Source: JAFGPF01 sp964500415
GTDB lineage: Bacteria; Chloroflexota; Dehalococcoidia; Dehalococcoidales; RBG-16-60-22
Assembly: GCA_964500415.1 (NCBI GenBank)
Contig: CAZCOB010000040.1
Coordinates: 1 to 20,113 of the forward strand
DNA length: 20,113 nucleotides
Direction of reading: 5' to 3'
Part shown: positions 13,756 to 20,113 of the stretch, one piece after another
Layout of the letters: every line of letters begins with the position of its first letter
Position numbering within the stretch: position 1 is the first letter of the stretch
Translations under genes and position numbers: made by a program
The notes under the pieces: generated by a model
What the model was told of the DNA's origin: nothing
What the model saw: the letters and a program-made list of their open reading frames with translations, nothing else
Database searches by the model: none

Positions 13756-14853
13756 GTGATGAAGACCGAGGGCGGCCAGACCATCCTCTATATCAATAAA
13801 TACTACGAAATAAATCTTGATACCGAAGAAGAAACCAGCTACTATTACCTTGGAGACAGATTGGCAGCCATGAGCGAAAACGGCACACTGAAGTACCTGC
13901 ACCAGGATCACCTGAGCGGCACGTCAATAATGACGGACACGAACGCCAACCAGGTAGAGACTACCATGAAATACTACCCGTACGGAGAAACGAGGGTGGG
14001 GTCTGTGCCTACCGATAAGCTATTTACAGGACAGAGGTTGGATGATACGGGTCTTTACTATTACGGAGCAAGATATTATGATGCAAGCATGGGTAGATTC
14101 ATCAGCCCGGATACCATAGTGCCCAGCCCCGCCAACCCCCAAAGCTTTAACCGGTACAGCTATTGTTTGAATAATCCGCTGAAGTACGTTGACCCCAATG
14201 GGCATATAGTAGAAATACAAAGACAAAATTCTTGGCTAGCATACTTGATGTACTGTTATGGTAATGCCAATATTGGCCCTTATGCTATGATGATGGTAAC
14301 AGATATGCCTGACCCCCAACTTTACGCGGCCTATGAAGCAGTTCGCGATACCGCGCCAGTTGAGACAGGTATTATTGAGACTAGCGATAAGGTTTACACC
14401 ATTGGTTGGGAGAGTCTTGGATGGCAAATCGACAGTACTATAGATTTTGATACTGGTGAAATTTCTATTAATAGTGACCTAATCCAGGCCGATTCCTTTT
14501 ACGTCTCAAAATCTATGTTAGACCAAGTGTATAACGCAGCTGATAATTTTGGAATTATTCCAAAATACAGCAATGTAGATGTATTAGTTGCTTACGATAT
14601 AGCCGCGTTCACTGGTGATCTCACTTCCATCATTGCGTTGCCAACTGTTAATCCTGTTGCTAGCGTTGTAGGACAATGGACTTCTGCTGTTGCTAACATG
14701 AATGCATTTGTAGAGACTTTTTACAGGTATAAGACAGGGCGAGCAAATGGTTTGGATTTGACTGTCTCGGGTATTACCACTGTGACTGGTTTCGTCCCAT
14801 ATTTTGGTGTCATACCAGCTGGCTTCCAGTGGTGGTGGGACACAAGAGATTAG
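13756..14853 (+). CDS. RHS core fragment with variable C-terminal region (toxin-type cassette 1)
   Basis: The 365-residue frame starts at GTG 13756, but the similarity begins slightly earlier at GDGNRV, right after an in-frame TAA at 13735. Residues 1-150 are RHS-repeat-associated core: KYLHQDHLSGT (46-56), MKYYPYGETR (71-80), FTGQRL (90-95), YYYGARYYDASMGRFISPDT (101-120), and RYSYCLNNPLKYVDPNGH (133-150), the classical boundary. The next 215 residues differ from any core and are more AT-rich, as in RHS toxin C-termini. I see no catalytic motif in them, but there are hydrophobic stretches (about 270-290 and 330-350). The long N-terminal RHS barrel and any secretion signal are missing. A gene for a small membrane protein follows, with its ribosome binding site overlapping this stop. 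Confidence 0.85.
   Translation: MMKTEGGQTILYINKYYEINLDTEEETSYYYLGDRLAAMSENGTLKYLHQDHLSGTSIMTDTNANQVETTMKYYPYGETRVGSVPTDKLFTGQRLDDTGLYYYGARYYDASMGRFISPDTIVPSPANPQSFNRYSYCLNNPLKYVDPNGHIVEIQRQNSWLAYLMYCYGNANIGPYAMMMVTDMPDPQLYAAYEAVRDTAPVETGIIETSDKVYTIGWESLGWQIDSTIDFDTGEISINSDLIQADSFYVSKSMLDQVYNAADNFGIIPKYSNVDVLVAYDIAAFTGDLTSIIALPTVNPVASVVGQWTSAVANMNAFVETFYRYKTGRANGLDLTVSGITTVTGFVPYFGVIPAGFQWWWDTRD
14132..14205 (+). repeat. Direct repeat, copy 1 (RHS core end)
   Basis: This 74-bp stretch encodes NPQSFNRYSYCLNN..KYVDP.GH and aligns without gaps to 15177-15250. I count 9 differences, about 88% identity. The repeats sit directly before the two different C-terminal regions and would allow recombination that swaps or deletes cassette 1. 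Confidence 0.85.
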
Positions 14854-14857
14854 GAGG
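14852..14857 (+). promoter_or_regulatory. Ribosome binding site overlapping the RHS stop codon
   Basis: AGGAGG overlaps the TAG stop (14851-14853) and lies 10 bp before the GTG at 14868. It decides that start and couples the small membrane protein to the RHS frame. Confidence 0.75.
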
Positions 14858-14867
14858 TTTTATATAA

Positions 14868-15104
14868 GTGTTATTACATATTGTGTTTATCACAATGATA
14901 ATACTCTCAATATATTTAATATATGGGGCTTGGTATAAAGACTTTGGCGAGAAAGCTTATCATACAAATGAACGCCTTCCTACTTTATACACATGGATAT
15001 GGCCGAAAAGTTTAAGAAAGTCTATTATTGCATTTAAGATTTTGGCAGTATCCATATTAGTAGTCTTTATTGTATTAGAATTATTATTAATCCTTAATGT
15101 TTAG
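14868..15104 (+). CDS. Small two-helix membrane protein, immunity candidate
   Basis: This 78-residue product begins at GTG 14868. It has an N-terminal hydrophobic helix (LLHIVFITMIILSIYLIYGAW, about residues 2-22; given as LLHIVFITMI plus ILSIYLIYGAW), a charged middle with KDFGEKAYHTNER and WPKSLRKS, and a second helix near the C-terminus (AFKILAVSILVVFIVLEL). I do not recognise a family. Its place directly after a C-terminal RHS variable region, with a coupled ribosome binding site, is where cognate immunity genes sit in RHS/CDI loci. A membrane immunity protein would fit a toxin acting at the inner membrane. The role is inferred from position only. Confidence 0.65.
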   Translation: MLLHIVFITMIILSIYLIYGAWYKDFGEKAYHTNERLPTLYTWIWPKSLRKSIIAFKILAVSILVVFIVLELLLILNV

Positions 15105-15112
15105 CTCTGCAG

Positions 15113-15811
15113 ATGTTTTTTCTCTTTTCGTTAAAATATAATCAAGTTTATCTCAAGGCGGCACCTATATTCCGTCCCAATCCCCAGAGCTTTAACCGGT
15201 ACAGCTACTGTTTGAATAATTCATTGAAGTATGTTGACCCCAGCGGGCATCAAAATGAATACATGATACTTTATAATTATGTCATGGAGCACGGGACAGG
15301 AGGACCGCTGCCACAGTATATAGCTAATATAATTGCCCAGGGAACTTCCGGGAGGCCGACGCAGACAGGGCCTACTCCGCCGACGCCTACACTAACACCC
15401 CCATCACCTTCTCTACCGGATTTTCAATATTCAAGTTCGGACTCAAGTGCTGCAAATGGACAGCCATCTTTGCCCATTAATAAAAATGAAACGCCAGCAA
15501 CATTGCCAAAGATACCATCTACAACACCTGATACTGGTAATAAAATAAACGCAAACGTGGGAGAAGTTATCTTAAACACTTTCACAGGTTGTGCTCAAAT
15601 AATTGGAGGCATTTTTATAATTGGATCAGGGCTTGCAGTAGCATTAGCTGGTATTGTCGAAACAGGAGGATTAGCAACAATTATTTCTATCGCAGTAGGT
15701 GGTTTCATTATATCAGAAGGGTACCAATTTGTCGCGGCTGGGATCGAAAGAATTACTTATGATACAATCCGATTGCCTGATATCCCTTTAATACCAAACC
15801 CATTCCCATGA
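15113..15811 (+). CDS. Second RHS C-terminal cassette with minimal core
   Basis: The 232-residue frame opens with about 22 residues unlike any family. It then enters the last stretch of RHS core, NPQSFNRYSYCLNNSLKYVD followed by PSGH, homologous to cassette 1 in the same reading sense. After this boundary come a proline/threonine-rich linker (PTPPTPTLTPPSPSLPDF), a serine-rich segment, and a glycine-rich hydrophobic region (about residues 165-205, GGIFIIGSGLAVALAGIVET in it) that looks like a pair of membrane helices. No catalytic motif is seen. The ATG at 15113 lacks a good ribosome binding site and may be incidental; the cassette may be silent unless recombined onto a full core. It lies 8 bp after the small membrane protein gene. 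Confidence 0.65.
   Translation: MFFLFSLKYNQVYLKAAPIFRPNPQSFNRYSYCLNNSLKYVDPSGHQNEYMILYNYVMEHGTGGPLPQYIANIIAQGTSGRPTQTGPTPPTPTLTPPSPSLPDFQYSSSDSSAANGQPSLPINKNETPATLPKIPSTTPDTGNKINANVGEVILNTFTGCAQIIGGIFIIGSGLAVALAGIVETGGLATIISIAVGGFIISEGYQFVAAGIERITYDTIRLPDIPLIPNPFP
15177..15250 (+). repeat. Direct repeat, copy 2 (RHS core end)
   Basis: This is the partner of 14132-14205, aligned without gaps over 74 bp at an offset of 1045 bp. It supplies the only core sequence of the second cassette. Confidence 0.85.
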
Positions 15812-15862
15812 TAAAATTCTTGTGTAGTAAATAATTTGGAAACGCAATGGAATTGGTTGTCA

Positions 15863-15949
15863 ATGCCCATAGCAATTTTACTTTATACAATTTGGGGGGT
15901 AGAAATTGTTTATCGAAGGCTGGGTAATAAGATATCGTGGTACATTTGA
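15863..15949 (+). pseudogene. Possible broken small membrane gene after cassette 2
   Basis: A 28-codon frame (MPIAILLYTIWGVEIVYRRL then GNKISWYI) ends at TGA 15947-15949. The same frame then continues with IGFWIVGISIL before another stop. Two helix-like pieces in one frame split by a stop suggest a decayed membrane protein, in the position where an immunity gene would follow cassette 2. No clear ribosome binding site is present. Chance cannot be excluded in such AT-rich DNA. Confidence 0.3.
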
Positions 15950-16049
15950 ATTGGTTTTTGGATTGTTGGCATATCAATATTATAGACTTAGTAAAGCAGC
16001 AGTATCCATATACAATCCAAGTGATTTGTGGTAAGAAAGAGGAGATATA

Positions 16050-16559
16050 ATGAATACGGACATTCATGATATAAATAAATACCTCTCTAAGGTAATCACT
16101 CGCTTAAAAAACGATAAATTTCATATAAATCAGAACATCTTATATTATGATCAAGTTTTCGAATATACAGCAAGAAAAACAAGGTTTCAGATTGAGCGAT
16201 TCGGGTTTTTTACAACTTACTTTTTATTTGCAAGATTCACAACTCCGGATATTCGTTTACTATGCAATTTCTCTACAAAGTCCTTCCGGTACGCAAAAAA
16301 AACTAGTGGTATTCACCCACCACGTGGATTGTTTTATGGTATTATATGTTTCCCAGTTGCTATCACTGATTCTATTGATAAAAACACTGCTGATATTATT
16401 CGCAAAATGGAATTCCCAAGGCATTTCGCCGCCTTTGAGAAATTAGTTGTCTTTAGTCTTGATAATGAGGTACTTCACTACTCCGATAAAACACCTATAT
16501 GGGGTACTATGTATCATGACCATGACAGACAGACAATATGCAAACTGCTGACCCCGTGA
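16050..16559 (+). CDS. Hypothetical orphan gene in the RHS island
   Basis: The 169-residue protein has a good start: GAGGAG 5-6 bp before ATG 16050. It is soluble-looking and rich in Phe, Tyr, Lys and Ile, with no signal peptide. Segments such as QIERFGFFTTYFLF and GLFYGIICFPVAITDSID alternate with charged helices. I do not recognise a family. AT-rich composition matches the RHS C-terminal regions and not the chromosome. It lies between cassette 2 and a third RHS core scrap, which begins within a few bases of its stop. An orphan immunity gene is plausible; that is inference from position. The last few codons (CKLLTP) may derive from the adjoining GC-rich sequence. Confidence 0.6.
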   Translation: MNTDIHDINKYLSKVITRLKNDKFHINQNILYYDQVFEYTARKTRFQIERFGFFTTYFLFARFTTPDIRLLCNFSTKSFRYAKKTSGIHPPRGLFYGIICFPVAITDSIDKNTADIIRKMEFPRHFAAFEKLVVFSLDNEVLHYSDKTPIWGTMYHDHDRQTICKLLTP

Positions 16560-16795
16560 AGCAGGGCGCGGACCTGAAATACGTCCACCAGGACCACCTC
16601 ACCGGCACGGCTTTGGTGACGAGTGATAACGGCACCTCCCTGGGCACCATGAAGTACTACCCGTACGGCGGCACAAGGTCAGGCTCTGTGCCTACCGATA
16701 AAAAGTTTACCGGGCAAAGGCTTGAATCCACCGGCCTGTACTACTATAATGCACGTTACTATGACCCAATGATAGGGAGGTTTATCAGGCCTTAA
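16538..16795 (+). pseudogene. Third RHS core remnant, truncated at both ends
   Basis: From about 16560 the frame reads DLKYVHQDHLTGT, MKYYPYGGTRSGSVPTD, KFTGQRLESTGLYYYNARYY and DPMIGRFIRP, then TAA. It is collinear with residues 45-118 of the first RHS frame. It stops at GRFI, where the first copy continues SPDTIVP, and lacks the RYSYCLNN boundary and any C-terminal region. The upstream side joins AT-rich DNA abruptly near 16545-16560. Its last 11 bp overlap the end of the sulfotransferase-like gene on the other strand, so the break point lies there. It is almost surely not a functional protein. Confidence 0.85.
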
Positions 16796-18176
16796 TTCTG
16801 GTGACTTTCAGGGGGCGTTTTATTGACGAGCCGGGAACTCTGAACCGGTTGTTATCCAGGCGGGGTACCGCTTTTTCGGTCGGTTTATCAACCTGCGGGG
16901 CCCATGCGTAGGGGACGCGGTAAGCGCGGTAGACCTGATTCATCTTCGGCATTCTGAACGGGTAGGGGCTGAGGTACTCCCATACTATTTCATGCTCGGT
17001 CGTTACCTCAAAGATGCGTGCGTCGGAGCCCTCCGTTATCAGGGTATTCCCGTTGGGGAGGCGCTGCGCCGAACTCATAAAGCTGCTGTAGAAAACACCA
17101 GCTCCGGTGCCCATGAATCCTTCCCGGCGCGGGGGGTATTGCCAGACAACTTCGAGCGTCGTGGGGTCATATTCGATTATACGCGAGAAGTCCCGCCGGG
17201 CATTGCCGTTTCCGGTGGGGGCGCCAGGATTGGGGGCGCCGTAACCGGCCTGCCCGCCGTTATCGAACACCAGGATATTGCCTTCGCCGGGGAGTCCCCG
17301 GGGAATCAGGTGGGCATGGTGCGGGCCGACCTGTTGACCCATATTGCGGAGAGCCCCGGTGGCTGAAAAATCAGGGCCAAGCTGCCAGATGATTTTACCT
17401 GTTTTTTTATCGGTGATAGCGGTGATGTTCGTCTCACGTCCGTCCCAGATGATGTTATCCGGATGGAAACGTTCATCGCCGCCGTCGAACCATTTATTAG
17501 GCCCGAGGGTGGATATGGAGTTCATGTGCATCCAGTCGCCGTACCTGCCGCCGGTCATCATCATGCCGGGATTGCGCGATAGAGTGTTTTTGGCTTCCTC
17601 GCTGAATCCCATCTCGTCGAAATGGTCACTGCAAAGCCATTCCCAGACAATCTTTCCGTCCCAGTTAACCTCGATGATGGCATCGTCCAGGAGGCGCTTT
17701 TCGCTTATTTTGGGATTTTTAAGGTTTTTATGGCAGAGGATTAACGTATTGCCTTTATCGACCAGGGGGTCCATGCCGGGAGTATAGTAGCCCACCGGGT
17801 TGCCTTCTCTCTGGTAATCATGGTGCTGCCGGAGCATCCACCGGGGCTTACTACGCGGGTCCCTGACGCGCTCGTATCTATCGAACCGCCAGACGACGTT
17901 GCCGTCCCAGTCGACCTGAACCAGGTCGAGCATATCCTGAAAGCCGTATTTGAAATTCCTGCAGCCGGTGCTGCCGATGACATGGCCGCCGGGCATCATC
18001 TTGTTGGGAACGCCTTCAAGTCCCTGCCACTGCTTGACCGGGTTGCCATTCATATCGACCAGGGTGGCTCCCACCCCCTTAAACTGGTATATACCGGTCT
18101 GAAACAGGGTGTAGCCGTTCCAGCATTTTTCCGGATGATAAATGGTTGTACCCGTTGGATAAACAGTCGGCGGCAT
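16785..18176 (-). CDS. Arylsulfotransferase-like beta-propeller protein
   Basis: This 463-residue protein has repeated propeller blades, visible as VDWDGNVVWRFDR, EVNWDGKIVWEWL, DKKTGKIIWQLG, DPTTLEVVWQYP and TTEHEIVWEY. Such blades are typical of the aryl-sulfate sulfotransferase (ASST)/Arylsulfotran families. Conserved-looking histidines occur in RQHHDY, WMHMNS and GPHHAHLIPRG; in ASST enzymes histidines form the active site. Unlike periplasmic ASSTs it has no signal peptide, starting MPPTVYPTGTTIYHPEKCWN at ATG 18176 after a strong AGGAGGG site. A role other than sulfate transfer is possible. Its 3' end meets the RHS remnant: the TGA (16785-16787) lies inside the last codons of the convergent RHS frame, so its extreme C-terminus could have been altered. 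Confidence 0.8.
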   Translation of the reverse strand: MPPTVYPTGTTIYHPEKCWNGYTLFQTGIYQFKGVGATLVDMNGNPVKQWQGLEGVPNKMMPGGHVIGSTGCRNFKYGFQDMLDLVQVDWDGNVVWRFDRYERVRDPRSKPRWMLRQHHDYQREGNPVGYYTPGMDPLVDKGNTLILCHKNLKNPKISEKRLLDDAIIEVNWDGKIVWEWLCSDHFDEMGFSEEAKNTLSRNPGMMMTGGRYGDWMHMNSISTLGPNKWFDGGDERFHPDNIIWDGRETNITAITDKKTGKIIWQLGPDFSATGALRNMGQQVGPHHAHLIPRGLPGEGNILVFDNGGQAGYGAPNPGAPTGNGNARRDFSRIIEYDPTTLEVVWQYPPRREGFMGTGAGVFYSSFMSSAQRLPNGNTLITEGSDARIFEVTTEHEIVWEYLSPYPFRMPKMNQVYRAYRVPYAWAPQVDKPTEKAVPRLDNNRFRVPGSSIKRPLKVTRIKA

Positions 18177-18265
18177 GATTTTCCCTCCTGCGATTGAGAG
18201 TTTGGGGATAGTATAGCTTTTTAAGAGATAGGGGGCAAGGGGGGATTTGTTTCGCCCTCACCCCC

Positions 18266-18294
18266 TTTACGAATCTGCCTCAAAGGATTATAAT
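18266..18294 (+). promoter_or_regulatory. Promoter of the DRTGG protein gene
   Basis: TTTACG (18266-18271) and TATAAT (18289-18294) are 17 bp apart, about 40 bp before the TTG start. The -10 is consensus. Confidence 0.6.
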
Positions 18295-18335
18295 ATACTG
18301 GTTTTGTTTTGAAGTAATCCATGCGGGGGTGAAAC

Positions 18336-19274
18336 TTGGGTGTTTTATATGTGGTCTCCGTGGAAGCAGCGGCGGGCAAGACGGCTATCTGCGCCGGCCT
18401 GGCCGGTAACCTCTTGAACGACGGTAAAAAAGTCGGCTATCTCAAGCCGCAGGTGGTGGAGAAAGACGGCTCCGATAGTGATATCGTCTTCATGAAGCAA
18501 ATTCTGGGACTTGAAGATGCCGTCAATGCCCCTGATGTAATTAAAGGCAGGGATGTCGTCCTCGTTGAAGCCAGTCTCGGACCGGCTGCCGATGACGCCG
18601 CCAGCAAGGCTACCTGCGGGGCGGCGAAAGAGATGAAGGCCCAAGCTATCGTCGTGGAGGCCTATTCCGGCGAAGCCTCAAAATATGCCGACGTTTACAA
18701 AGGATTCGGCGAGAGCCTGCTGGGCGTCATTATTAACAAGGCGCCGGAGAGCAAGCTCAAACAGGTTAAAGAAGACGCAGCAGCGCAGTTCGGCACTGCC
18801 GGTATCAATGTGCTGGGAGTAATCCCCGAAAACAGACTGCTGCTCGCCATCACGGTCGGTGAACTGGCCGAGAGCATCCAGGGTAAGATACTGAATAATG
18901 CCGAGAAATCGGCGGAACTGGTTGAGAACTATATGCTGGGAGCGATGGTCGTCGATTCCGGACTGGATTACTTCGGGCGCAAGGACAATAAAGCCGCCAT
19001 CGTCCGGCAGGACCGCCCGGACATGCAGCTGGCCGCGCTGGAGACATCCACGCAATGCCTCGTCCTCACCGGCAGCAGCGAACCCCCGATCTATAACGTC
19101 CTCCAGAAAGCGGAAGCGCGGGGCATACCGATTATCGCCACCGAGACCGGGGCTAAAGAAATCGTCGCCGGCCTTGAAGATGTCATTACAGGTGCCAGGC
19201 TCAACCAGGAGAAAAAGCTATCCCGGCTGGCTGATGTTGTAAAGCAAAATCTGGATATAACAGCGATAGTATAG
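18336..19274 (+). CDS. P-loop/DRTGG-domain protein (BioD-like N-domain of phosphotransacetylase)
   Basis: The 312-residue protein starts with TTG at 18336; GGGGGTG lies 5 bp upstream, and the nearby ATG at 18321 hits a stop after three codons. Residues 1-190 resemble the dethiobiotin-synthetase-like P-loop fold of COG0857: VVSVEAAAGKTAICAGLAGNLL with an AAAGKTA loop, then VGYLKPQ and VVLVEAS. Residues about 205-310 fit a DRTGG domain (AMVVDSGLDYFGRKDNKAAI, then LVLTGSS and GIPIIATET). In phosphotransacetylases these domains precede the catalytic domain, which is absent here. Such stand-alone forms are regarded as regulatory or nucleotide-sensing. It is transcribed alone, divergent from the sulfotransferase-like gene. 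Confidence 0.82.
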   Translation: MGVLYVVSVEAAAGKTAICAGLAGNLLNDGKKVGYLKPQVVEKDGSDSDIVFMKQILGLEDAVNAPDVIKGRDVVLVEASLGPAADDAASKATCGAAKEMKAQAIVVEAYSGEASKYADVYKGFGESLLGVIINKAPESKLKQVKEDAAAQFGTAGINVLGVIPENRLLLAITVGELAESIQGKILNNAEKSAELVENYMLGAMVVDSGLDYFGRKDNKAAIVRQDRPDMQLAALETSTQCLVLTGSSEPPIYNVLQKAEARGIPIIATETGAKEIVAGLEDVITGARLNQEKKLSRLADVVKQNLDITAIV

Positions 19275-19313
19275 CCGGGAGGCTATAGCGGGTTGAAAAA
19301 GTGTGTCTACTTC

Positions 19314-19811
19314 TCACAGTTTATTGCTTTCTGTGCATTGAATAAGTTCGTCAATCGCCTTTACAAAGGAATCATCAAAGCTACCATAGTGTAGCCGCTT
19401 TATTGTTTCCCATCGTTCCTGGTTCTCCTTGATAGCGAGGAGGTTGTTCAAATAGGTTGATTTCTCCTTGAGCTCTGCGAGCATTTTACTAAAGTCTTCG
19501 TTATATATATATCCATAGAATTGCTGGAAGGCATCTATAAGAATTCCGAGGTATGCGATATTTTTTGCCTCCTTTGGTGGTATGGATTTTTCAAGGCCAT
19601 CTACAGCATAAAACACATCAGGGTTGCCAAAACAAATTTGACTCGCTTGGTTAAACGTAGTGAACAAGTAGTTAAGCGTCACTCTGTCTAAAGATTTGGA
19701 GGTTATATTAACCTGTTTCATAACGGCATTTGTCCGCAACCATGAGACGATGAGCGCAGCAGAAGCTATTATTATTGACGCAATTGAAATTGTTAATGTA
19801 TATGATTCCAT
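19314..19811 (-). CDS. Hypothetical protein with one N-terminal membrane helix
   Basis: This 165-residue product has one transmembrane segment (about residues 6-25, LTISIASIIIASAALIVSWL), followed by a largely helical soluble part with SLDRVTLNYLFTTFNQASQI, an acidic middle and a C-terminal amphipathic helix. The topology resembles small membrane-anchored proteins of unknown role seen in accessory DNA. I recognise no family. ATG at 19811 has an excellent ribosome binding site (GGAGGTGA, about 6 bp spacing), which supports it as a real gene. It is AT-rich compared with the DRTGG gene it faces, 39 bp away. Confidence 0.75.
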   Translation of the reverse strand: MESYTLTISIASIIIASAALIVSWLRTNAVMKQVNITSKSLDRVTLNYLFTTFNQASQICFGNPDVFYAVDGLEKSIPPKEAKNIAYLGILIDAFQQFYGYIYNEDFSKMLAELKEKSTYLNNLLAIKENQERWETIKRLHYGSFDDSFVKAIDELIQCTESNKL

Positions 19812-19971
19812 TTCTAGTCACCTCCATTGAGCATATCGTCAGGTAGTTATATAAATGATACCATAAAGAGTAAGTCCGAAAAGCGCTCTTAAGCTTACCT
19901 AGTCCAATTACGTAACGGGCTATGGATGTATATTCTGGCGCGGGAGGTAAGGCGGAATCCGGGATAAACAA

Positions 19972-20005
19972 AAAGGCTGGTGGACCGAATTATCCACCAG
20001 CCTTT
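19972..20005 (-). terminator. Strong Rho-independent terminator
   Basis: AAAGGCTGGTGGA (19972-19984) and TCCACCAGCCTTT (19993-20005) are perfect reverse complements (13 bp) around an 8-nt loop. On the minus strand the stem runs into TTTTTGTTT, so it ends the zinc protein gene at the right edge. The plus side has only TTTAATTGTTT, so it may also work weakly in that direction. Confidence 0.9.
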
Positions 20006-20036
20006 AATTGTTTCCTTCTATGGGAGGTTCGGGCTT

Positions 20037-20113
20037 TTACCGGTTAGTCCTGATTTTGTTGAAGCATTCGCTGCAATATACCGGTCTGCCTTCACGGGGT
20101 TCAAAAGGTACTT
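20037..20113 (-). CDS. C-terminal end of a small CxxC zinc-binding protein (partial)
   Basis: The last 24 codons on the minus strand read VPFEPREGRPVYCSECFNKI and RTNR, then TAA at 20037. This is the typical second half of the CxxC-x17-CxxC domain, where the preceding CxxC and a (V)PF-P-(x)-RPVYC-CF pattern bind zinc. The first CxxC would lie beyond the right edge. Function is unknown for the family. The strong terminator at 19972-20005 follows about 30 bp downstream, consistent with the end of a transcription unit. Confidence 0.75.
   Translation of the reverse strand, partial: VPFEPREGRPVYCSECFNKIRTNR

Noticed and set aside
13654..13911. An 85-codon minus-strand frame over the RHS start
   Set aside because: It is antisense to the clear RHS core and crosses the nested palindrome.

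Overview
The window looks like chromosome from an anaerobic bacterium, most likely a member of the Chloroflexota (Dehalococcoidia-like). This is an inference from the mixture of genes: a biotin-dependent sodium-pumping decarboxylase, ClpC, a stand-alone 5S rRNA, a remA-gmk pair, a complete AmmeMemoRadiSam set and a DRTGG-domain protein. Several genes start with TTG or GTG. No 16S or 23S rRNA and no marker gene in the window settles the taxonomy.

Left part (1-4300), all on the minus strand. A three-gene cassette encodes a sodium-translocating decarboxylase: a 73-residue biotin carrier, a 49-residue gamma-like membrane subunit, and the beta subunit that runs off the left edge. Upstream lies clpC, with its own terminator and an unusual AT-rich C-terminal extension of about 174 residues. 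Further right is an isolated 5S rRNA gene (about 4402-4522, minus).

Middle (4524-9830). A divergent control region with palindromes separates the 5S gene from remA-gmk. The remA side has a leader of about 280 nt with several hairpins and a possible attenuator. After gmk comes a convergent, palindrome-rich gap. Next is a minus-strand phosphate operon (PhoU-like DUF47, then PiT permease) with its own TTGACA promoter and long leader. A zinc-ribbon protein plus rarA transcription unit follows.

Right-middle (9831-13400, minus). This holds an SRPBCC-domain protein, a block of repeated GTCATTC-type palindromic elements, and an AT-rich gene that may be EVE/PUA-like. It ends with a MEMO1-AMMECR1 fusion next to its radical SAM partner, separated by one base.

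Accessory island (about 13460-16795, plus). This is the most unusual part. It has three separate pieces of RHS core. The first continues into a 215-residue variable C-terminal region and is followed, through an overlapping ribosome binding site, by a small two-helix membrane protein. The second keeps only about 74 bp of core before a different C-terminal region. The third is a scrap of core cut off where it meets the neighbouring sulfotransferase-like gene. Small AT-rich orphan genes lie between them. The layout resembles a decayed array of RHS C-terminal (toxin-type) and immunity-type cassettes without the large N-terminal part. A nested palindrome of 76 nt lies just before the first core.

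Right end (16785-20113). An arylsulfotransferase-like protein (minus) and a P-loop/DRTGG protein (plus, TTG start) are divergent. They are followed by a single-membrane-helix protein of unknown function (minus), a strong 13-bp-stem terminator, and the last 24 codons of a small CxxC zinc protein.
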